Positions 58,201-64,000 of a stretch of 64,000 nt of DNA are shown one piece after another. The notes under the pieces are model-generated. The model ran no database searches. It was not told the origin of the DNA and saw only the letters and a list, made by a program, of their open reading frames with translations. The first letter of the stretch is position 1. The number at the start of each line of letters is the position of its first letter. The DNA comes from Tuctoria greenei (lineage: Eukaryota > Streptophyta > Magnoliopsida > Poales > Poaceae), in NCBI GenBank assembly GCA_036927565.1, contig JAYESD010000011.1, positions 156,470,592 to 156,534,591 of the forward strand, written 5' to 3'. A program made the translations under genes and the position numbers.

Positions 58201-61200
58201 TCCTCCAGAGCAGTTACTCCGGCGCTGCGATCTCCGCGGATCCGGAGAACGCCTACTGGTGTTGGCATCTTCAACACCAGGTATCCATAATGAGCAGCTG
58301 CCATGAATTTGTACAGGGCAGGTCTACCAAGATGACGTTGAATGGTAAGTTGATCTGAGCGACGTCGAAGATCAACTTCTCGGTGCAATACTTCTCCCGG
58401 GTCCCGAAGGTAACGGGGAGAGTAATAGCTCCGAGTGGGGTAATGGCCCCCGGACCTACTTCAGAGAAAGGTCGAGAGGGCTGGAGATCCGAAGGTCGGA
58501 GCTGAAGCTTAGTGAAAGCTTCGAAGCTGATGAGGTTAAGCCCCGAACCTCCGTTTACCATGACATGGTGGAGTTGGATGTTATTGATGGTAGGAGATAC
58601 CATCAAAGGTAGCTGACCTGCTCCAAACCATGCTCCGCGGGCAATCAGAAGCATCAAAAGTGATGGAGGTGTCCATCCACTTTTGATGAGGTTCCGGCCT
58701 GACTGTAGGGGCTACAGCGGTCATATCTCGCCGCATAGTCTTGATGACGCGACGAGAGGTGATATCCCACGACCCACCGAAAATGGTGTTCATGGTCTTC
58801 CGACGCTCGTTGTCAGAGACGTCAGAATCATCGTCGACAGAGGTGTAGACGGCCTTCAGGACCTTTTTGGGATCCTGGAACCCTAACTCCTCTTCAGTCG
58901 GAGCTTCGTCGACCTTCTGTTTTCCTTCCCTCTGTCGGAAAGGAGATCCTTCCCGGCGCTTGTTGTAGCGCTCGGCAAGGTTTTGGACCTCACGGCAGTC
59001 TTCCAAACCGTGGCTGCCCGTTTTGTGAATGGGGCACCACACTTTGGGTTTGCCACCGTCTTAAAGACGGTCGAGGTCGCTTCTCGGGGCTTGGCCCCCG
59101 GCCACCCGGAGTTGCAACAGTTGCAACATTGGATGTGCCGGCCGACGGCTTTTTCTTGCCGTTGGTCTTCTTTTTCTTCTTGCCACCCCTGGAGGTAGCG
59201 GCTTCTTGTTTGGAGGATTTCTTGTGATCCTCCGAGGCTGGTTTGGAGTGCATCTCACGGCCCTCTGCAGCTCTGGCACATTTATCTGCCAGGCTGAAGA
59301 GTTCCGTGACGCTGGTGATCTCCTTGATCGCCATCTTCTCCAACATCTTCTTGTCCCGTACGCCTTGTCTAAATGCCACAATAACAGAGGCGCTAGAGAT
59401 AGAAGGGATAGTGTTTCGTACCTAAGAGAACCTTTGAATGAATGACCGCAAAGATTCTCCCCCTTTTTGCACGACCGCAAAAAGGTCCAGTTCAGTGCCT
59501 GGTCGGGTGTATGAACTCTCGAAGTTGGCAGTGAACTGACGGCACAGCTCCTCCCAACTGTTGATAGAGTTGGGTGGAAGGCTCATAAACCCCCAGTTAA
59601 GGCCACTGGAAAATAATTGACCATCATGGCCTCGTTTCCTCTAGCTGCCAAGATTGCAGTGGAGTATATTTGAAGGAATTCGGTGGGGTTAACAGTCCCG
59701 TTGAATTTTTCCGGCAGGTGAGGCCGGAACTTCTGTGGCCATCTAACCATGCGTAGGTGCATGGCTAGGGCTGAACAGCCTCCTCCTACTCCTTCAAGAG
59801 TAGAAATGTCCTGAGCTTCCCGTCTTTCACGGGCACGCTCAATATGGACACGGCCATCCTGCTAGCGGTATCGGCGATCAAGCTCCACCCGGAGGTCATG
59901 AGTCGAAAGCCTGGATACCGTGTGAGTGCGTCGAGCCCCGGAGGGCAACGACGTCACTTGTTGTGACGCAGCACGTCTCCTGCTATTGGAGACATATGGA
60001 TCAAGTCTTCCAGACAAAGTCCGCCACTGCGACGGGGCTCTTCCTGAAGGAGGAGGACCCTGGTTGCTGAGGCGTTCGGCTGCTGCTGCAACCAAATGCT
60101 CCACGTCAGCCCTCCACTGCTCCAGTGCATCCCGAGATGCATCGGGAGGTGGTGGGCGTTGAAGAAGAGCACGCGTTGCATGAAGCGCGTGTTTCGGATT
60201 GTCATGATTTGCCGACGCAGTGATTGACGTTGGCGCACCATCACGCTGCCCAGCACGATTTGCTGGAGGAGATAGTGGAGGTGGGAGTGTGACTCCTGCT
60301 GGTGCTGAGGCTCCTGCAGGTGGCTGCCTGTTGGAGGGATTGCCCCCAACAGCCTGAGCAGCAGGTTGGCCGTTGGATGATCCAGCAGCTGAGTTCACCA
60401 TTCTTGAAAATCTCAGGCGCCCCTTCCTGGCGCGCCAACTGTCGGTGATTGGAGCCGGCAGATCTCCCTACACTACTAAAGTGATAGGAGAGTTTGATGT
60501 TCGATGTGGGCGCGCGGAGATTCAAGAAAATGAATTGGAGTTTGGCACAGGAGACACAAGAATTTACGTGGTTCGGGCCGCCTGAGCGTAATACCCTACT
60601 CCACGGGTGTGTTGGTGTTGTATTAGCAGTAAGAGCTTGTCACGAATGTATGGGGTGCGTGAGCTCGTTCGCGAACGTCCCCGAGTGTATCGTTGGCCTG
60701 TCCTTTTATAGTACAAGGGCAGGCCGTTACAATTCAGCCTGACCCGACATGTGGCCCCGGCGGTTACTAGTATTGATACATGCTTAATTGCTCTTAATAA
60801 CCCTGTAACGGGCTTTGACAACACCGTTACTGGTGTTAAGATCGTCCGTTTAAGTGTCATTAATATGACATTAATGACACTTAATCGGGTCTTGAAGTCC
60901 TTGGCTCTCCTTTGAAGATCCGGAGCTGTTACAAGGTCTTCTGGAGGTTAGAGGCTGAAAGGTCCGACGATTTGACACGTGGCAGCTCCGGAGCTTGCTG
61001 TGGGAAGCAGGTAGCTCCGGGGCTATCAGACATGTGTCAGGTCCGGAGCTTCTCTCGGTCTGGGGTTAAGTCCGGAGGTGCCGTTTCGGTACGTGGCCCG
61101 GAGCTTCCCCCTTGTGGGAGGTAGCTCCGGGTTAGTTGTACACGTGGCGACCCAGGGATTAACCATGTTGGAGAAGCGGGTCCGGTCATGTCTGACAAGT

Positions 61201-61840
61201 GGGCCTCCGAGGGTCTTCAAACCAAGTAGATGGCTTTCCTTTGAGATCCTTGTAACCTCAAAGGGTGTACGGTTTCTAGAGTACCGACATTATTATCTTA
61301 CACCTTTACGGAAATCTCGACAGATATGGGTGCCCTGGTGTTGAGGAAATAGAGAAATTCAATAGGCTCTACAAGGGTAAACTGGATGAGGTCATCGAAA
61401 GAGGCGAAATACCCCTGGACCTAGCAATCGAGGCAAGCCACCACCCTATCCATCGATCAGATGCATCAGCAACTTCTTAAAGAAGAATACTGATTTCGGT
61501 CGTTTGTTTGCAGGTTTCGTCACCAGGTGCGGAGCGACTGCTAAAAGTACCTGAGGATCTGGACCGGTTCAAGGATATGGCTATGAGGGTACGGTACCAT
61601 GTCGAATGTGATGATGGTGGTGACCTTGTTCCGAAGCAGAACCTGCTGAAGGAAGGTATCTTTTTGCTCGAGTCGGTTGATGTTCAGGCTGAGCGTTGCA
61701 TCTGGAAGCTCGCGGATGTCAAGGAAAACCGAGCTGAAGCTGGGAAAGGAAGGCCGTTGAACAGGAAGCAGAAAGATTGGAGGTTGCAGACTTCGTTCAA
61801 GGCGGTGGAGAAGGCGACCCTGTACTTGGACTCGAACTAG
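49258..61840 (+). CDS. RimP-like ribosome maturation factor, organellar (four exons, 321 aa)
   Basis: Bacterial RimP helps assemble the small ribosomal subunit; plant homologues are nuclear-encoded and expected in organelles. Exons: 49258-49608, 49681-49859, 61324-61432, 61514-61840 (966 nt with stop). The N-terminus (MSALRALLARCSSKRHRRAF) is Arg/Ser/Ala-rich without early acids, like a mitochondrial or plastid transit peptide, followed by an acidic stretch. The RimP N-domain runs from GQRALAAAEEVLAEHFGDDF across exons 2-3 to LAIEVSSPGAERLL, which matches the family signature around SSPG. The C-terminal part (VPEDLDRFKDMAMRV...) fits the RimP SH3-like domain. Intron 2 is 11.5 kb because it contains Tat element C; intron 3 has a GC donor. 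No frame defect is seen. The acidic linker before the domain is a plant-type extension. Confidence 0.88.
50096..50100 (+). other. Target site duplication of element C, left
   Basis: TTATT directly before the LTR, repeated at 61290-61294 directly after the other LTR. It proves the element boundaries. Confidence 0.93.
50101..50950 (-). repeat. 3' LTR of element C
   Basis: Pairs with 60440-61289. It begins TATCGG where the partner has TGTCGG, a G-to-A change in the terminal dinucleotide, and ends GGTACCGACA. U3 (right part) alternates CACGTG-like and AGCTCCGG-like motifs. TATA-like CTATAAAA (minus strand) lies near 50375. Confidence 0.95.
50951..50972 (-). other. Polypurine tract of element C
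   Basis: The minus strand reads GAGGTAGGTCCAGGGGGGCC then AC directly before TGTCGG of the 3' LTR, matching fragment A. Confidence 0.8.
51171..53192 (+). pseudogene. aORF of element C: Pro/Ala/Glu repeats and coiled coil, two in-frame stops
   Basis: One plus-strand frame of 2 kb, interrupted only by TAG at 52146-52148 and 52575-52577; both replace positions that are Trp in element B. It runs antisense to pol and converges with integrase. The first 30 or so residues (MKTVSVPRALSGRRLW) come from the region next to the PPT and join directly to the Pro/Ala/Val/Glu-rich repeats (51290-51900); the transposon-like domain of fragment A and the intron of B are absent, probably by deletion. About 52090-52800 encodes a long coiled coil (EEREKRLENEEQKLLELRDD). 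The tail GKANDALTPMGFSPVR and CYTSRNS matches B. Function unknown; the coiled coil suggests self-association. Confidence 0.8.
53230..54460. other. Convergent spacer between aORF and integrase, element C
   Basis: Counterpart of 21172-22560 in B, with TAGCTCCGGCA-based repeats (53450-53740) and AGTGGCGTACTTAGG-like blocks. No gene seen. Confidence 0.6.
54457..55690 (-). pseudogene. Integrase of element C
   Basis: HHCC zinc region (EIHGGECGNHASS, CEACQFH) and a full DDE core: D in VDILRPFP, D in TDNGTQF, E in NGQAERANAKILKG, then the C-terminal domain ending near the GPFRVIKV segment (54560). A frameshift near 54600-54650 separates the last segment. A TGA near 55690 stands where B has Trp (SDAW), cutting integrase from the upstream polyprotein. 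Confidence 0.85.
55689..56486 (-). pseudogene. Second (archaeal-type) RNase H of element C
   Basis: All four acidic positions look present: D in LYFDGSMQ, E in NNMAEYEAL, D in VKGDSQL and D in NAEADELS. This is the extra RNase H typical of Tat elements. Upstream, a TGA just before 56486 stands where B reads CGC (Arg) in the segment YPLRAILHN; downstream the frame ends at the TGA near 55690. Confidence 0.85.
56493..58001 (-). pseudogene. Reverse transcriptase and split gypsy RNase H of element C
   Basis: From ATG 57959 a 488-codon open frame holds RT (VEVYVDDIV), connection, and the remains of the gypsy RNase H: LLLYISATDEV lacks the normal first Asp. After VLVAERP a roughly 90-residue Pro/Ser/Glu-rich segment (about 56653-56920) interrupts the fold, which resumes at QRPIYFISEVLHD. 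TAG at 57999-58001, shared with B, precedes RT. Ends at TGA just before the second RNase H. Confidence 0.87.
58002..60401 (-). pseudogene. Gag and protease of element C
   Basis: Starts MVNSAAGSSNGQ at 60401. Stops or shifts occur near 59862 (TAG in RRYR-stop-QDGRV), near 59590 (short deletion relative to B), near 59424 and near 59060. Gag segments (VRWPQKF, FLQIYSTAI), a basic Lys run and the CPIHKTGSHGLEDC knuckle are visible. The protease-like motif reads VMVNGGSGLNL: the catalytic Asp found in B is Asn here (G-to-A). Confidence 0.83.
60420..60439 (-). other. Primer binding site region of element C
   Basis: The minus strand reads GTTGGCGCGCCAGGAAGGGG directly after the 5' LTR. Same site as in B; tRNA not assigned. 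Confidence 0.7.
60440..61289 (-). repeat. 5' LTR of element C
   Basis: TGTCGGTGATTGG at 60440 to GTACCGACA at 61289, followed by the TTATT duplication. Same length (850 bp) as its partner, so no indels have accumulated. Confidence 0.95.
61290..61294 (+). other. Target site duplication of element C, right
   Basis: TTATT, identical to 50096-50100. It lies 29 bp upstream of the exon 3 acceptor region of the RimP-like gene. Confidence 0.93.
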
Positions 61841-62555
61841 GTAGCCACTGTTAGGAACATCATGACTCCAAGAAATATTCCTAGTGATATCTCGATGTCA
61901 TGTTCAGGTCAAGGAACACCATCTCTTTAGCCTAAGAAATTACCTGTGTCAGAACAGTGGAGCACATTTTGTAGAGGGAACTTACCATGTACGAAGGGAG
62001 TCACATATTTCATCTATTAACCTGGGTGGATTAAAAATCTGTGTTGCTTCCAGCCCTCCTAAATTATGCCACAAGTATAATTTGTGCATACTGTTTCACC
62101 TTCCCTGCTTGATCTTGCCACAAGTATATCATATACTCATCCGTTCTGAAATAAATGATGTATAGATCAGCTAATTTAGTTTAAATTGAATCAATTTTGT
62201 ATCCTAAACATTATTTATTTTAGAATGGAGGGAGTATCTTCTGAATACTAAAGCTCACGCAGAAGACGAAATGGTAATAGATATCATTGTAGTTAGAATC
62301 AACACCATGTACGCTGATGAATGAAATGAAACTAAACATTTGTCAAAAGCTAACTGCAGATTTCAGCACTCTTGGTGCTAGGATGGAATTATTTGTGAAT
62401 TAGCAAAGTACGTATAGCACAGCAAATATTCGTACATGCGTTGCAACCCACTCAACAGTTTGGAGTAATAAGGACCAAAGTGAGTGTGAGTAGTTTTATT
62501 CAATTCCAGCTCTACAAGTCTGAACCTTCAACACCAAACACCTTAACAGTCAGGT
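61841..62555. other. Convergent 3' region between the RimP-like and FAD genes
   Basis: Two genes end towards each other across 715 bp, which must hold both 3' UTRs. The only recognisable item is the MITE at 62136-62234. Confidence 0.75.
62136..62234. mobile_element. Stowaway-like MITE, 99 bp
   Basis: CTCATCCGTTCTGAAATAAA and near complement ending GGAATGGAGGGAG-like; TA on both sides (62134-62135, 62235-62236). Confidence 0.85.
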
Positions 62556-63838
62556 TCATCGCCTGTTCCTCTTCTTGATAAACCTTGCCGGGCTGAACGG
62601 TTCAAGATTGACGGTCTTCGCCTTGCCGTCGAGGATGAGCTCAGCGAGGGCGGCGCCTGTGGCCGGAGCATTGAGGATGCCCCAGCAGCTGTGCCCGGTG
62701 GCGACATAGCATCCCTTCACCCCAGGCATCTCACCGATGACGGGCAGCCCGTCAGTGGTGCATGGCAGGTAGCACGCCTGCTCCGCGACCACCTCGGCAC
62801 CCTCCTCCGTCTTCAGATGGCTGGACACCTTCCCGGCAACCTCGTGCAGCATTGCAATTGAACCTGGCTCCCCGGTGATGGTCGCCGGATCGTCCGGTGC
62901 CTCCTCGTCCTTGGACATTCCACAAATGTACACCTCCCCTGCAGTTGTACAAACAGCAAGAAGTGAAGGACATATATAAGCAGAATGTGATTGAGATAAA
63001 AGTAAATGAACATGAATTGGGGTGAGGTCGTCGATGTGGGCAATGGCGTACCGGTGGGTCTTGGGTACACCTCAGGGTCGAGCATCTTGGCGCCGGGCTC
63101 AGGCTGGTAGCTGAGGAACAGGGCGTGCGGCGTGATCTTCTCGGGTTCGCGCGGCCGGAGCACGATGCTGTGCGCCTTGAGCCCGGACACGTGGAACACC
63201 TCCCTGACCGTCTCGAGGCGGCCGGACCAGGGCCCGAGCGCGAGCACCACGGCGTCGGCGTCCACCACGCCGTCGCGGCCCTTCACCGCGACGCCGGCGA
63301 CGCGGCGGCCGTCCGGCGTCGTCACGACGCGCTCCACCTCCCCGATGACGACCTCGGCGCCGGACGCGGCGAGGACGGCCTTGGTGAAGAGGCCCGGGTG
63401 GACCTGCGCCGTGGTGTCCGGGGTGCCGAGCTCCCGCGGCGCCGCGGCGGACGCGGCCGGGTCGTCAACCCAGGCCGGGAGCAGCGGGTGCGGGGACCCC
63501 GGCCCGGTCCCGGGCGTGGAGGTGACGCGGACGGAGAGCGTGTGGACGGGGCGGAAGCCGTACGCGGCGGCGCCGTCGAGGGAGGCGGCGAGGCGGCGGT
63601 GGAGCGCGAAGGAGGCGCGCGCGAGCGCGGAGAGCGCCGGAGTGGAGTCGCACCAGTCGAGGGCGAGGAAGCCGCCGGCTTTCCCCGAGGCGGCGCAGGC
63701 CGGGGCGCACTTCTCGACCAGGGTCGGCACGGTGGGGGCCGCGGCGTGGGTGGAGAGGAAGTAGGCCGTGCACGCGCCCACCACGCCGCCGCCGCAGATG
63801 ACCACGCGACGGGGCGGGGTTGCCGGAATAGTGGCCAT
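62556..63838 (-). CDS. FAD-dependent oxidoreductase, D-amino-acid-oxidase (DAO) family, two exons, 389 aa
   Basis: Exon 1 63052-63838, GT/AG intron, exon 2 62556-62938; total 1170 nt with stop. The start is the first ATG (MATIPATPPRR), shortly before the FAD-binding Rossmann motif VVICGGGVVGACTAYFL (residues about 12-28). GKAGGFLALDW and DAVVLALGPWSGR are further FAD-fold segments of DAO-type flavoenzymes, and TTDGLPVIGEMPGVKGCYVA near the C-terminus is the second FAD-contact region. These enzymes oxidise amines or amino acids; the substrate of this plant subfamily is not known to me. There is no clear transit peptide, so I expect cytosol; the C-terminus is basic (KKRNRR). Exon 1 is very GC-rich, as usual for grass genes. 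It converges with the RimP-like gene. No defects seen. Confidence 0.88.
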
Positions 63839-64000
63839 CGGACGGAGGCGGCGCAGGCCGGGGCTCAGTGGAAGATGGGGAAGTGTGTGGAAGAAAGAAG
63901 CTGGGGAAAGAGGAGATGTTCTCGTCGTGCACGCGACTGGATTCAGTTGAGAAGCGGTGAAGAAGGCATGGCGGCTCTGTTCTATTCATCTGTACTCCCT
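63839..64000 (-). promoter_or_regulatory. 5' leader and proximal promoter of the FAD oxidoreductase gene (cut by window end)
   Basis: Upstream flank of the ATG on the minus strand. It contains CT/GA-rich leader-like text but no clear TATA motif before the window ends. Confidence 0.4.

Larger units (their letters stand above)
50101..61289 (-). mobile_element. Complete Tat-clade element C inside RimP intron 2 (11,189 bp)
   Basis: Both 850-bp LTRs and the 5-bp target duplication TTATT are present. Minus-strand order: 5' LTR, primer site, gag, protease, RT, split gypsy RNase H, second RNase H, integrase; then the convergent plus-strand aORF, PPT and 3' LTR. By eye the LTRs differ at about 26 of 850 sites (about 3 percent), 24 of them transitions, so it is older than the Tekay copy. 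Stops and a deletion in gag-pol make it non-autonomous. Confidence 0.95.

Noticed and set aside
63132..63764. 210-codon plus-strand frame over FAD oxidoreductase exon 1
   Set aside because: GC-rich shadow of a well-supported minus-strand exon.

Overview
The window is nuclear DNA of a grass (Poaceae). The evidence is spliced plant genes (an EIN2 ethylene-signalling gene, an organellar-type RimP gene and a FAD oxidoreductase), nested Ty3/gypsy retrotransposons, an Au-type SINE and many Stowaway-like MITEs. I cannot name the species. There are no bacterial-style operons, no CRISPR array and no tRNA or rRNA gene that I can support.

Layout. 1-30073 is a nest of LTR retrotransposons. A young Tekay/Del-type chromovirus lies on the minus strand (1-10315, its 3' LTR cut by the window edge) with one long open gag-pol frame. 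It sits inside fragment A (10316-12369, plus orientation), the 3' end of a Tat-clade element. Fragment A abuts an Athila-like element (12370-19053) with polypurine tract, 1.57-kb LTR and tRNA-Asp-type primer site. This is joined to Tat element B (19054-29304, minus strand, 3' end missing), which interrupts the LTR of a further Tat-type fragment D (29305-30073). 30073-35085 holds tandem copies of the downstream flank of EIN2. EIN2 itself (35037-42511, minus strand) has seven coding exons with intact splice signals but four small indels clustered in the middle of its largest exon; intron 4 carries a copia-like remnant and an Au-type SINE. 43870-49257 is intergenic and rich in hairpin MITEs. The RimP-like gene (49258-61840, plus strand) has four exons, and its second intron contains a complete 11.2-kb Tat element C (50101-61289) with a TTATT target duplication. 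A convergent two-exon FAD oxidoreductase gene (62556-63838, minus strand) ends the window.

The Tat elements share one architecture: gag, protease, RT, a degenerate gypsy RNase H, a second RNase H and integrase on one strand, and on the opposite strand, between integrase and the 3' LTR, a convergent extra gene (aORF). The aORF carries a putative gypsy-type transposon domain, a Pro/Ala/Val/Glu-rich repeat region and a long coiled coil. Nearly all Tat coding frames here are broken.

Most unusual observations: a cluster of 14 palindromic 12-mers in the Tekay LTR spaced alternately about 21 and 32 bp (two and three helical turns); a palindrome-encoded low-complexity insertion inside the gypsy RNase H of both Tat elements; an amber codon shared by two Tat copies between protease and RT; the clustered EIN2 indels; and a partial tandem duplication of the EIN2 3' end. 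All ages and identities quoted are by-eye counts, not computed alignments.
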